Notes: generated by a model from the sequence alone, not told the origin. Positions 50,888 to 64,000 are shown, counted from the first letter of the stretch. The stretch: DNA of 64,000 bases from Bretschneidera sinensis (GCA_023935145.1 CM043700.1:36387620-36451619); one strand, 5' to 3'. A program made the numbers and translations.

Positions 50888-51260
50888 AAATGAAGAGACT
50901 ATATATAGAATCGCGATACCAATCGACTGGGTCAGGGTACCAGTTAACTAGTCCTTTCATAATTTTGGGATTTCTCGAAATACCAGTCGACTGAGTCCAT
51001 GTACCAGTCGACTGGTAAAATGGGCAGAAAGACACTAATCAACTGGATTGATCCAACTAGTCGACTGGATTCATTAAAAATTTCAAATTTTTGGGCTCCA
51101 AAATTTTTTTGTGATGCTAGTCGACTGGGTTTTTGTACTAATCGACTGGTGAAATGGGAAATGAGTTACCAGTCAACTGGATTGACCCAATTAGACTGGG
51201 TAATTGAATAGTGAGATACCAGTCGATTGAGTCATCCAACTAGTCGACCGGGTCTATTAA
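50888..51260 (-). promoter_or_regulatory. Palindrome cluster plus TATA box ahead of the envelope-like frame
   Basis: On the minus strand at least ten variants of CCAGTCGACTGG lie between 51260 and 50915. They are followed at about 50905-50895 by TATATATAGTC and then a pyrimidine-rich leader. This repeats the order seen in the Sirevirus LTRs (palindromes, then TATA) but sits between pol and the envelope-like frame. Promoter function is inference. Confidence 0.5.
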
Positions 51261-51401
51261 AAATCTTAAAATTTTGAGCTTAAAGTTGGAATTTTGCAAG
51301 AAATTATTTATTTATGCCATTTTTGAGTGAGAAAGATATTAAATAGAAGTTAATATTCATTCACTTAATGACAAGTATGCATATGATGAATGTAGACGCA
51401 A

Positions 51402-53215
51402 TCAAGCACACATATGTTCATAGTTTGTTAAACCCATTAATAGTCTTATCTTACAAAAGTTATCTTCATTTAAGGGATTAGCAAAAATATCAGCAATTTG
51501 ATCTTCCGAATGAATGAATTCTAATCTAATACATCCTTTTAAGCATGATCTCTTATGAAGTGATGTCTTATCTCAATGTGTTTGGTTCTCAAATATTGAA
51601 TTGGGTTTTTTTTGTCAATTTGATAGCACTAATGTTGTCACAATGAATTGGAATATTTTGAAAATATATTTCATAATCTTCTAGTTGTTGTTTCATCCAC
51701 AAAATTTGGGCACAACAACTTCCGGCAGCTACATATTCCGTTTCGGCGGTTGATAGTGCAACTGAATTCTGTTTCTTTGAAAACCAAGAGGTTAACATGA
51801 CATCTAGAAATTAGCATGTTCCACTAGTGCTTTTTCTTTCTAGCTTACAACCCGCAAAATCAGCATCCGAGTACTCAACAAGCTCAAAAGTTGATTTTTC
51901 TATAATACTATAAGCCTAGATTTTGAGTGCCTTGCAAATATTTTAGGATTCTTTTCACGGCAATTATACGCGATTCCTTAGAATTAGCTTGAAATCTAGC
52001 ACACATGCATACACTAAACATTATATCGGCTCTACTTGCAGTTAGATATAGTAAAGCTCCTATCATGCTTCTATAAGTTTTAGTATATACACATTTACCT
52101 TCCTCACCTAGGTCAAGTTTTGTAGAGGTGCTCATAGGAGTGCCAATAGATTTTGAACTCTATATCTCAAACTTCTTCAATAGGTTCTTAGTGTATTTTG
52201 ATTGATTGATGAAGATAACTCATTTCAATTGTTTGATTTGGAGTCTAAAGAAGTAGGTAAGCTCTCCCATCATGCTAATTTCAAATTCACTTTGCATACA
52301 GTTAGTAAAATCTTGACATATGGATTCATTAGAGTCACGAAATATAATGTCATCAATATATATTTGGACTAATAATGTGTCGTTTTTGTGAGTTTTTGTA
52401 AATAGGGTTGAATCTATTTTTCCTCTTGTAAAACCATTTTCAAGTAAAAACTTACTTAGCCTTTCATATCATGCTCTTGGAGCTTGCTTTAACCCATAAA
52501 GAGCTTTAGAAAGCTTATAAACATGGTTCTTCTATAAAATCATTTAAAAAGGCACATTTCACATCAATTTGAAATAACTTAAACTTATTAAAGCATGTAA
52601 AGGCTAATATCATACGAATGACTTCTAATCTAGCTACAGGAGCATAAGTCTCATCAAAGTCTATTCATTCTTCTTAATTGTAACCCTTAGAAACTAGTTT
52701 AGCCTTGTTCCTAGTTATTAATCCATTTTCATCCATTTTATTTTTATATACCCATTTAGTTCCTATGATTGTATGATTCTTTGGTCTAGGAAATTGGGTT
52801 CATACTTGATTTCTTTCAAACTGATTCAATTCTTCTTGCAAAGCATTTATCCAATCAACATCTTTTTCGTCTTCTACAAAAGTTTTAGGTTCAATTTGAG
52901 ATAAATAAGCTACACGATTGCAAATATTTCTCATAGAAGATTGAGTAAAGGATCACTAATCACTTTATCGATTGGATGATAATTCACATACCTCCAATCT
53001 TTGGGAAGACCATCATTTTGTTGACTTGTAGACGGTTGATCAAGGTTGAGAGCATCTACCTCTTGATTTGTTTGAGGTTGGCTCTCCTTAGGGTCAACAA
53101 TGGGAGCCATTCTTGGAATAAAATTTGCATCATCATTAAGAGATACTATTCTATTACTAATTGGGTTAGACTCATCAAAAGCAACATGTACAGATTCTTT
53201 TACCACTAGAGTTCG
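51402..53215 (-). pseudogene. Sirevirus reverse transcriptase and RNase H
   Basis: The RT region has the catalytic YIDDIIF (about 52350) and a degenerate LYGLKQAP block (about 52490). RNase H follows with MIGALLYLTASRADIMFSV (about 52075) and ALSTAETEYVAAGSCCAQ (about 51720). The last residues before TGA (51402) read LNEDNFCKIRLLMGLTNYE. Several stops and frame changes occur throughout. Confidence 0.85.
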
Positions 53216-53512
53216 TTTGTTAAGACTCTATAAGCTTTACTAGAGATTGAATATCCTAAGAATATCCCTTCATCGTTCTTTGAGTCAAATTTACCTAAAT
53301 TAGTTTTATTGTTATTTAAGATGAAACACTTATAACCAAAAGCACTAAAGTAAGATATATTAGGTTTTCTACTTTTTCATAGTTCATATGGAGTTTTATC
53401 AAGTATAGGCCTAACTAATACTCTATTTAAAACATAGCAAGAAATATTTACGACTTCTACCCAAAAGTATTTTGAAAAACTATTTTCACAAAGCATGGTT
53501 CCAGCAATTTTT

Positions 53513-54420
53513 CTAGAACTCTATTTTTCCTCTCAACAACACCATTTTGTTGAGGAGTTCTAGGGGCTGAAAATTGTGATCAATTCCATTTTCATCACAA
53601 AATTTTGAAAAACTTAGATTTTCAAATTCTTTTCCATGATCACTTTTAATATTTGAGATAGAAATTCCTTTTTCATTTTGAACCTTCTTGCAAAAGTTTA
53701 CAAATCCTTTATAGGCTTCATCATTGTAAGCAATAAAAATAATGAAGGTATATCTTGAATAGTCATCAACAATAACAAGAGCATATTGATGGCCACCTAG
53801 ACTAACAGTGCTTATTGGACCAAACAAATCCATATGTAAAAGTTCCAATGGTCTAGAGGTTGAGATTACATATTTAGATTTAAAAGAAATTCTTGTTTGT
53901 TTTCCTATTTGACAAGTATCACAAAACTTGTCTTTTTTAAATTTGATTTTGGGAAGTCCAACAACTAAATCTTTTCTTGAAATAATTTTGAGTAAATCCA
54001 TGTTCACATGACCAAGCTTTCTATGCCATAGCTATGGGTTTTCACTAAATGCAGGAAAATATTTTTCACTTTTCGAATGTAAAGATTTTAAATCAACTAG
54101 ATAGACAGAGTCATGTCTATGGCCAACAAACTTGATCTTGCTACTCTTGATATTTGTTACTAGACAATGAGAGGATTCAAATATGACTTTATTGCTTTTG
54201 TCACTTAGTTGACTAATACTAAGTAAATTTGGCTTAAGGCCTTGCGCATATAAAATATGGTCAATGGGTGAGAAATTATTACCCACTTTACCATGCCCGA
54301 TAATCTTTATCTTAGTGTTGTCTCTAATGGCGACGTGCCCGCCATTTTTTAGAGTTAGTTCTTTGAACATGCTTTGATCACCGGTCATGTGCTTTAAGCA
54401 TCCACTATCAAGGTACCAAT
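53513..54420 (-). pseudogene. Sirevirus protease end and integrase
   Basis: Protease motif WYLDSGCLKHMTGD is at about 54420-54377, the pre-integrase LWHRKLGHVNMD near 54030 (with a stop just before it), and the integrase core LLHMDLFGP at about 53830 and IKSDHGKEF at about 53650. The segment that should carry the catalytic E is frame-shifted near 53560. Confidence 0.85.
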
Positions 54421-54535
54421 AGTTACATTTTTCTTTGGTGTAGAGACATATCTACATTACACATGGATATACAATTGCACTTTTAAGTACCCAAAATTTC
54501 TTGGGTCCTTTACGGTTAGTCCTAGAAAATACAGC

Positions 54536-56449
54536 TCATTTAAGGACCCATACTTTCTTAACATTATAGGGTGCTCTATAATTGTAGACACGTTGATGAT
54601 GAATGATCCTAGTATGATAATTATTGAAGTTTCTAAGATGTATTGAATATGTATGCCTATAGTTCCTTGGATAAACATTCCTATGATATATGTTTCTATC
54701 ATGAGAGTTATGAACATACATGTTATCTCTAGGATATGTATGATGGTAATTTCTAGGATGTGCATTTCTAGCATGTGCATGCCTTGAATGATTATTCCTA
54801 GCATTTGCATGTCTTGGATGAGCATAAATATATGCATATGTATTTCTAGGATTTCTATCTCTAGCACATGCATTAGAATTCTTAACATTTGAATTTAAAT
54901 TCACATTCTTAGGCTTACTAGCATACTTTGAATGAGAACTCTTAATCTTGCTAGTGGCCTTAGAGGTGGAGGGTTCATCCACACATATTGTTTTCATGAA
55001 CAAAGTCTCTTTTGATTTTTTTTTTCCGAATAGAGAATAACCCAAGCCGGATTTTCTTCCACTCAATCTTTGGCAAGATATCACTTCATCTAGTTTTTAT
55101 TTTCCAAGAATAAGCCTAGATATAGTGCTATTCAACTCCATCACTTTCTTTTTTAAAACATCATTTTCATTTTTTAAAAAATCTTGTGATGAGTTATAAA
55201 ACATGAAAGATAGATTTTCTTTTTCTTCCTTTAGACCTTCTATTTCTTTAGAAAGATATGAGACTTCATTCTTGAGAGCAATATTTCTATAATCAAATTT
55301 TTTCAATTCTTCATGCATTTCATTAATTACTTCAATCAATTCTTCACTACTATTAAAAATATTATTATTATTAAAAAGGGAAGAATTTGTCACCTCATTT
55401 TCATCATCAATTACCATCAAGCAAAGATTGACAATTTCCTCATATCCAACACCATTGTCCGAAGATTCTTCTCCATCACTCCAAGTTGTTGCAATCATGG
55501 CTTTCTTTTTGAAACTCTTGTATGATTTTTTTGTTGTTGGACAATCGACTTTAATGTGACTGGGCTTCTTGCACCCAAAACACACAATAGGTTCTCTTTT
55601 TGGAGTGGAATCCTTTGTGTAAGGTTTCTTGCTCTTTTCAAGAACTTATGAAACCTCTTGGTAATTAAAGCCATGTCATCATCTTCTTCACTGCTCTCAT
55701 CTTCTTCTTCATTTTGTTCCTCTTTGTTGCTTGTAGAGGCTTTGGGAGCAATCATTTTCTTCTTCTTCTCATCATCATTGGCATCGGGATTCATTTCTTC
55801 CATCTTGTATGTCAATAATGATCTGAGAAGTGTTTCGACATCAAGTTTGTCAAGATCTATGGCCTCCGTTATGGCTGTCTTATTTGTTTTACAAGTAGAT
55901 GACAAAGATCTCAATATCTTCCTTGTTAGTTCAAACTCCTCAATGTTCCTACCAAAAAGCTTTAAACCATTAACAATAGTGGTGAAACATGAGTGCATTT
56001 GAGAAATTGTTTCGTTAAGAGACATTTTAAAAGATTCATACTCGAACACTATCATATAAATTTTTTATTTTTTAACTTCGCTAATGCCCTCATAAGTAAC
56101 TTGTAGTTTGTCTCATATCTCTTTAGCCGAAACACATGCAAAATTTTTATTGTACTCAGTGATATCTAAAGCAAAATGTAACATACTAGTGGCTATACTA
56201 TTTAGAGACATCATTCTACAATCCTCTTAATTAAACTCCGTTTTGAGATTAGGCATTGTATGATTGATTTCTCCAATAGTTATTTCCTTTGTAAGAATTC
56301 TAGGTCATTCCTCAATGACTTTCCACAAATTATAATCTTGTCATTCGACAAAGATTTTTATGCTATTTTTTCAGTAATTATAATTTGAGCCATTAAACAA
56401 ATGAAGTCTAGTATAGGAATGACATTCAGTATAGTTATTTGAAGCCATC
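54536..56449 (-). pseudogene. Sirevirus gag with zinc knuckle and Arg/Asn/His-rich tail
   Basis: A start ATG at about 56449 gives MASNNYTECHSYTRLHLFNG, interrupted by stops. A UBN2-type gag (EYESFKMSLNETISQM, SLLTYKMEEM) runs from 56055. A CCHC knuckle, CFGCKKPSHIKVDC, is near 55582. From 55084 the frame holds repeated short units rich in R, N, H and Y (for example HARNAHPRNYHHTYPRD) down to about 54540. Gag forms the particle; the basic tail may bind nucleic acid (inference). Confidence 0.85.
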
Positions 56450-56490
56450 AGATCAACTCAATGATTTTAAACCTGAAATTGAGTACAGGG

Positions 56491-56501
56491 CGCTGATACC
56501 A
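56491..56501 (-). other. Primer binding site of the Sirevirus
   Basis: TGGTATCAGCG on the minus strand, two bases after the 5' LTR; a variant of the initiator Met-tRNA site. Confidence 0.8.
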
Positions 56502-56503
56502 AT

Positions 56504-57612
56504 TGTAAACCGTGGTACAAACCCAAGAAGGAGGTGAATTAGGTTTTAAAATTTTTTTGCTGATTAACACACAAATTTTAACAATTTAATTTAGTAAGGC
56601 ACACAACAAATAAGATGCTTGAAATTCAAGGAGTAAAAGAAGAGAATATACAAAGTCCGTTTATAATGGTTCGACAATATCAAAATCTTTTCGACCCTAC
56701 GTCCACTTTCTTCAAGGAACCTCTTAGAAGTAATTCACTAATAGTAGTTGAACAACTTCATTGGTGTTGCACAAACCTTACAAGCACTCTCTTCCACAAG
56801 GAAGTTACAAGAAAATGTTTAATCCTAAACATTCTAAGAGTTACACCAACTATTTCTCTTTACAATGAATGATATTAAATGTAAAAGAAAGGGAAAGAGA
56901 TAACAATGAATGCTTTACAAGATGGAGGTTATCTCTCTTTCAAGAACAAACTTAAAGAATGACTTACAATAATTTTTTCAAGGCTTTTGAGAGTATTAAT
57001 GAGCTATAAATCAAATTGAGTGTTCTTTCTTGTTGTTTAAATCCTCATTGAGGGGTGTTTTTATAGCATTGGTCTTATATGGCCGTTAGACACTGATTTG
57101 GTAGGTTTGGTGCATTAAATACTTAAGTCACACGTCTCAAACGATCATATTTTCGAATTACCAGTCGACTAGGTTAAGTGAAAAAGTCTAATTTTTGGTT
57201 TAGGACAAGTACCAGTTGACTGGGTCCTGTTACCAGTCGACTGGGAACTTATTGTCGCTTTTACCAATCTACTAGTTCAGAGACCTAGTCGACTGGGTTG
57301 TCCCAAAACCCAGTTTTTATGTTTTAAAACATTTTTTTTTTACTTAAAGACATTTTTTGGATTATTTTTATCAAAGTCTTTTGCAAAGTGAGCCATAGTT
57401 TAAGCTAGGTAACTGAAATTAGAGATTTACAACGTGAATCAATTACCTTAGAACCTATTCTAGATCTTCTATCTTCTTTTCGTATTTGTACGTGTCGCAT
57501 TCTTGCATCTTGTTTCTGTATTGAATGCTTTTGTCGCTTAAACACTTAGATAAAATTGTTAGTGCAATTTAAGTAGTGTTTTGTCATTATTAAAATCAAA
57601 TATGGGTCAACA
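56504..57612 (-). repeat. 5' LTR of the Sirevirus
   Basis: 1109 bp. On the sense strand it has a palindrome cluster (57300-57160), then GCTATAAAAACACCCC (about 57068), the likely TATA box, then the CGATATTG block and a C-rich end. Confidence 0.93.
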
Positions 57613-60298
57613 TAATGTTTGACAATCTCTTATTTTATCAAATTTTGGTTATTGATATTATGTTATTTTTGTGAATGATTTTTCTTGTTATTCTTGGATT
57701 TTTTCTATGCGTAAAAAATCTGAAGTCTTTCAACACTTTTGTACCTTTAAAGTTTCTATTGAAAATAAGTTTTCTATGAAAACAATTTTTTTTTCAAAGT
57801 GATGGTGGTAAAGATTTTGATCAAATATCTTTCAAACAATTTTTTTCTCACCATGGTATTACTTTTCGAATGTTTTACTCGGACACCTCTCAACAAAATG
57901 GTGTCGCTGAACGTAAGCATAGACACATCACTAAAATGGCATGCACTCTTTCAATTCACTCATCTCTTCCTGAGTCTTTTTGGGTTGATGCTACATACAC
58001 TGCACTTTATATCATCAATCGTCTACCTATTCCTATTTTACACAATCAAACTCCTTATACAAAATTGTTTTCTAAATCACCTGATTACTCCACTTTTTGT
58101 GTCTTTGAGTGTGCCTGCTACCATAACCTCACTATCAATGCTCCCCAGAAGCTCGTACCTAGATCCAAACAGTGTGTCTTCCTAGGCTATGCTCAAAATT
58201 ACAAATGATGTAGGTGTCTAGATCCCACCACTAGTTGTGTTTATACCCATCGACACGATGTTTTCCATGAACTCTCTTTTCCCTATCCTACTCTCGTTGT
58301 ACCCGTCCCCTCCTCTACAACTAATCACTTTACCACTCCTCCACTCGTACTTACTACTGCTAAACCCTTACATCAACCTTCTCTCTCCCTACCTATGTCT
58401 CAAATCACTCATGTTCCTAGTCTCTCTGTTCCTAGTATACCTTCCTCACCATCGATACCTATTGCATCGTTGCCTCTAGCTTCGACCTCTACTCCTGTGG
58501 CCCCCTTTTCCTCTCCTGTCAACCAACCCTCCTAGCAATTGTCTCCTATATTGTTTTCTCCTTTACCTGACTCCTCAGCACCTGCCTTCGCTTCTTCCAA
58601 TCCTATTGCCCTTACCTCACTTGAAATAAATGCTCTATCTACCTCTACTATTCCTCCATCATCTGTCCCTGCCTGTTTTCATCCCACGATCATTAGTTCT
58701 AAAACTGGTATTTGCAAATCCAAATAATTACCTTATCTTTCCATTACTACCTAAAAAATTGAACCAACTTGTTTTTCTCAAGCAAATAAAGATCCCGAGT
58801 AGCAGTTCACTATGTTTGATGAATTTAATAGTCTTTTAACTAACCACTCTTGGGACCTGGTTCCACATGATCCAATGAAAAATCTAGTTAAGTGTAAATG
58901 GATTTACAAGATTAAATAGGGTTGTGTCTGTGGGACCCTACAAAGCGAGGTTGGTCACTCACAGATTCCACCATCAACTATGTATTGACTATCATGAAAC
59001 TTTTAGTCCCATTGTCAAACCTACTATTATACGCACTGTTTTATCCTTAGCCATTTCTTATTCGTGTGTGATTCGACAACTAGATGTCAATAATGCCTTT
59101 CTTCATGGTTATCTTAATGAAGTTGTGTACATGACACAATCTCTTGGTTTTGTTGATACTCTTCGTCCCATTTATGTTTGTAAATTACGCAAAGCCATCT
59201 ATGGTCTCAAACAAGCTCCTCGGGCTTGGTTTCACCACTTTAGTTCTTTCCTTATTTCTCTTGGTTTTTCTTGCAATTGGGTAAACACTTCGATGTTTGT
59301 TCTTACGTCATCACATGGTATTCTTATCTTACTATTGTATGTTGATAACATTATCCTTACCGGTAATAATTTCGCTCTTTTTTTTCGTTTTATTCACACT
59401 CTATCTAACCAATTTGTTATAAATGATCTTGGCAATCTTTTATTATTTTCTCTGCATTAAAGCTGTCCGTTATCCCACCAATTTGTTTCTCTTTAAAACT
59501 AAATACACGAAAGACCTTCTACTTAAATTTTCTATAGCTTCAGCCAAACCAGTCAAAACTCATATACATTCCCAGATAGCACATTCACAACACGAGGGTG
59601 AACTACTAGCAGATTCCTCTGAATTTAGGAGTATGGTTGGAGGTTTTCAGTACTTATCCATGACCTGACTTGATATTGCATATGTTGTTAATCTAGCTAG
59701 TTAGTTTTTGCATGCTCCCCGCATGACTCATTTTCATATTGTTAACGCATTTTTTGATATTTATGTGGTACTACTAATCATAGGTTACTTCTTGCTTCTA
59801 CAAATGATTTTCCTTCTTCATGCTATGCAGATATCGACTGGGTCAACTGTCGTGATAATCGTCGGTCCACCATGGGTTATGTTGTCTTTCTTGAACCAAA
59901 TCTTATTGCTTGGATAGAAAAGAAACAACCCATTATGTCTAGTTCTAGCACTGAATCTGAATATCGATCTCTTGCCTATATTGTAGTTAAAACCTACTGG
60001 ATTCGTCAACTTCTCTATGAATTACATGTGTTCTTAACCCGTCCAGTTCGAGTGTATTATGATAACATTGGTGCCACTTATCTTGTTGCTAATCCAGTGT
60101 TTCATTCTCGTATCAAACATATTGAGATAGATTTTCATTTTGTTTGTGAAAAAATAGCTCAAGGAGATATTCAGATCCGATATATTCCTACTGATGCACA
60201 ACTTGTAGATATCTTCACCAAAGGATTGTTATCACATTAATTTATTCAACATAAAACCAATCTCTCTGTGATTTCACCCCATTCGGATTGAGGGGACA
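57613..60298 (+). pseudogene. Outer Copia pol remainder: integrase, RT, RNase H
   Basis: The integrase resumes right after the Sirevirus (SCYSWIF-like segment near 57690) and includes FYSDTSQQNGVAERKHRH at about 57873. RT spans about 58790-59460 with LYGLKQAP-equivalent IYGLKQAPRAWF (59197). Its active-site motif reads YVDN rather than YVDD (59337-59348). RNase H covers about 59480-60240 (SSSTESEYRSLAYI). Stops and frameshifts are present. Confidence 0.88.
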
Positions 60299-60505
60299 TA
60301 TAAATGTATATATTCCTAATGTAAATAGTATTAAGAAATTCTAGTCTATTGTAAATAGGAAACTCTAGTCTTATTAAGACACTTTGGTGTACCCTTATCC
60401 TATTAGGACACTCTTCTGTACATACCCTATAAATATGAGCTTCTACTACTACAACATTATGCCGTCAGTAAACACAAACCCTAATTTCTCTTCTTGGTCT
60501 CTCCA
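60299..60505 (+). repeat. 3' LTR of the outer Copia
   Basis: 207 bp, preceded by GAGGGGACA and followed by target repeat ACCAC. It starts TA (mutated TG) and ends CTCTCCA. Confidence 0.93.
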
Positions 60506-60533
60506 ACCACTAACAACACATATTACATTTTAG

Positions 60534-61035
60534 AGTATGATCCAATCAGCTCGCATCACGTAGATATAAAATGATTTTTTTTTGTTTACTCTTTTTGTGT
60601 TACTAATGAATTTTTAAATAATTACTAATAAAATTCCTAGATTGAAAAATGCAAAACTTGTTGTCATCTAATGATGTTTTTTTTTTTTAATCTTTACTCT
60701 ATAAATATTTCTACCACAATCAAAGGGTAATTAATTAACCTTTTGAACTGTCCTATTTTCCCTTTTATGTCAATATCCAGAGGAAGTTTCAAATTTCTCA
60801 CGTACAAAGAAAATAAAGATAAGAAAACAACGGTTCAAGGATATCAAGTTTTCATTTCAAGGTAAGATCCAATAAGCTGGTGTACGATTGACATAAAATG
60901 ATCATTTCTTTAGTCTATCGATATTATGATTGAAATTCTTACATATTATTAATAAATTTTTAAATAATTATCAATAAAATTCATGAACTGAAAATATAAA
61001 GCTTGCTGTCATCCGGTGATGTTTGAGTTCGATCG
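60534..61035 (+). repeat. Degenerate direct repeat, two units
   Basis: 60538-60690 and 60866-61030 share GATCCAAT.AGCT, ATAAAATGAT, TTTTTAAATAATTA..AATAAAATTC and TTG.TGTCATC..ATGATGTTT in the same order. This is an old tandem-type duplication with about 328 bp spacing. Nothing coding. Confidence 0.6.
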
Positions 61036-61964
61036 CTAAAAAAAAAAAAAAAAACCTAGTGGGAACTTATTGATAGTAGCTGTGGATCATTAAATTGCAG
61101 CATACTATAAAGCACGCTATATATTACCCCGTAGTATCTACCAGCAACCTACACGTTTAACAAAGGACGTATAGGATGCTCTGCATGGGATTAAACGAAG
61201 ATGCCATCTCTGATTGGTTTGGTGCATCGTACAAGAAATCACGATCTTATAATTGCCTTCTAAAGCTGATGCTGGACCCCACCACCCCAAATTTAACTTT
61301 TCTCCGCTTTTCATAAGAAAGAAAAAGAAAAGTGCCAAAAGGAAAAGTAAAAGTGGGGGAAAAAAATAAACAGAGAAACCCAAGTAGATTTGATTTTGTA
61401 TGAACTTAAACGATCCCCGAGGATCTGATAGCTAACTCCAAGCCTAAATGGCTGCACTTTTTATCTGATTTATGGTGGGAAAGATTTGACCCATTTACAA
61501 GTTGAAAGTCAAAAAAATAATCTAGAACTGAAACATCAAGCTAGGCTAGCTAATTTTTAGATCTGATCTTTAGATAAGACATAAAACATAAAATTGAACG
61601 GCCCATATTGACTGGCTTATAATAGCTAAGCACTGCCTTCATTATATGGCGTGATATGGACACGATAGATAAGTTACTACAGTGCTTATTGCTCTATACT
61701 TTTCAATCTTATCGAGCATGATTAGTCAAATCATTTCGTTGTTGAAAAATTCTCAATTATTTTGTTTTTGTCTTTTGTTTTTTTGTTTTATGAAAACGAT
61801 TTATTTGTTTTTTGGCTCTTTCTTTTTGAGGAATATGGATCACAAAAAAAAAAAAACCATTTTTTTTTATAATATATTGCTTTCTTCAATTAATTTTGTA
61901 ATGGACTTAGACACACAAATAGAAGAACAGTAAAATAGAGGACAACAAAAATTACAAGTGACAT
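61036..61964. other. Intergenic, 3' flank of the cytokinin dehydrogenase gene
   Basis: No gene seen. An A run is at about 61039-61055. Confidence 0.5.
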
Positions 61965-63558
<1,594 letters not shown>

Positions 63559-64000
63559 CTAAGCAAGACACCGGTAAATAAAGGAGAATGTCAGGGGTAA
63601 TATAGACATTCGGGAAAGAACTAAGAGAATACAGATTCCTGAAAATGATGGCTTTTTGGCCATTTCTGGAACCGTGGGGACCAAAACGTCAGCTAAAATC
63701 TCAATGATCAGCACTAGATCATATACTTATACAGTACTACTATTTTAGCCCTGATACACTCTTTATATTACGGCGAAAAGAACCCACTTAAGAATCAACA
63801 CGTATTGAATACGAGTAGTGCAATGTAACTGTCGTAATTATGTAGTGATCACGAGGGCATTTATGTGACCTTCTATGTCAGAAAATCCAATGGAAGATAC
63901 ATTATACTGCGAGGTCAGTTTCAAATTGAAGCAAGTCGCAAACTATATAATTCCATATATTTTTTTAATTCTTTTTTTTAAAAATAATTTAATTGTCCAT
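63559..64000 (-). other. Intron sequence of the cytokinin dehydrogenase gene
   Basis: The acceptor TTGCTTAG lies at 63566-63559 on the minus strand. No further exon was recognised before the window ends. Confidence 0.6.

Larger units (their letters stand above)
44921..57612 (-). mobile_element. Sirevirus-type Copia element with envelope-like frame, inserted in Copia integrase
   Basis: On the minus strand the 5' LTR is 57612-56504 and the 3' LTR 47265-44921 (split by a solo LTR). LTR ends on the sense strand are TGTTGACCC...GTTTACA or GGTTACA. The flanks are GAATG (44916-44920) and TAATG (57613-57617), a target duplication with one change. The primer site is two bases after the 5' LTR. Gag-pol runs in Copia order. 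After pol, which ends at 51402, about 4.1 kb of extra sequence holds an envelope-like frame, as in Sireviruses. A purine tract (AAAAAGAGAGAGAT) precedes the 3' LTR. All frames are damaged. Confidence 0.93.
32797..60505 (+). mobile_element. Outer Ty1/Copia element (Ale/Retrofit-like, 207-bp LTRs), split by nested insertions
   Basis: The LTRs at 32797-33003 and 60299-60505 are the same length (207 bp) and alike throughout. The element is flanked by the direct repeat ACCAC (32792-32796 and 60506-60510). The primer site TGGTATCAGAGCGG begins at 33004, and a purine tract GAGGGGACA precedes the 3' LTR. Internal Copia sequence is found in three collinear pieces, 33004-33717, 43346-44920 and 57613-60298, separated by an Athila-like Gypsy and a minus-strand Sirevirus. 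About 20 differences between the LTRs by eye (roughly 10%) make it old. The 3' LTR starts TA instead of TG. Confidence 0.93.

Noticed and set aside
61138..61383. 81-codon minus-strand frame
   Set aside because: No recognisable family, no splice context and low-complexity start; not supported as a gene.

Overview
This is a stretch of plant nuclear DNA, almost certainly from a eudicot and possibly a woody one. Genes carry many introns with canonical borders, intergenic DNA is very AT-rich, plant-specific families are recognisable (FBL15, cytokinin dehydrogenase, a thylakoid lumen protein), and about half of the window is LTR retrotransposons. I cannot name the species.

Layout. 1-15.5 kb is genic. 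A minus-strand gene for a secreted, probably GPI-anchored protein runs off the left edge (exons 1-275 and 2328-2394). A complete seven-exon plus-strand gene (3897-6613, 240 aa) encodes a chloroplast protein with a twin-arginine-type lumen signal. A complete seventeen-exon minus-strand gene (15471 down to 7917, 1037 aa) encodes the F-box/LRR protein FBL15; all seventeen exon lengths sum to an exact reading frame, and one intron uses a GC donor. 15.5-27.7 kb is AT-rich intergenic DNA with a LINE remnant and a foldback element. 27.7-32.4 kb is a decayed Tork/TNT1-like Copia element with both LTRs and a 5-bp target duplication (AGCAG).

32,797-60,505 is a nest of insertions. The outer element is a short-LTR (207 bp) Ale/Retrofit-like Copia with target duplication ACCAC. 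Its gag is split by a plus-strand Athila-like Gypsy element (33,718-43,340, target duplication CATCA). Its integrase is split by a minus-strand Sirevirus-type Copia (44,921-57,612) that carries an envelope-like open frame after pol. That Sirevirus is itself hit twice by solo LTRs: a Sirevirus-type LTR inside its 3' LTR (45,840-47,028, CCTTT) and a Gypsy-type LTR upstream of its envelope-like frame (49,387-50,806, ATTTG). At the right edge (63,558 down to 61,965) lie the last two exons of a cytokinin dehydrogenase gene on the minus strand.

The most unusual structures are: (1) the Athila-like element has lost its polypurine tract and carries, just before its 3' LTR, a 507-bp copy of the host Copia gag DNA, which suggests a tandem duplication followed by LTR-LTR deletion; (2) a palindromic motif related to CCAGTCGACTGG is clustered in the Sirevirus LTRs and again, followed by a TATA box, ahead of the envelope-like frame, as if that frame had its own LTR-like promoter; (3) the other two long LTR families in the window have analogous but unrelated palindrome clusters.

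The resident genes show no operon-like relation. They are independent housekeeping or developmental genes: plastid lumen, F-box signalling, cytokinin breakdown and cell surface.
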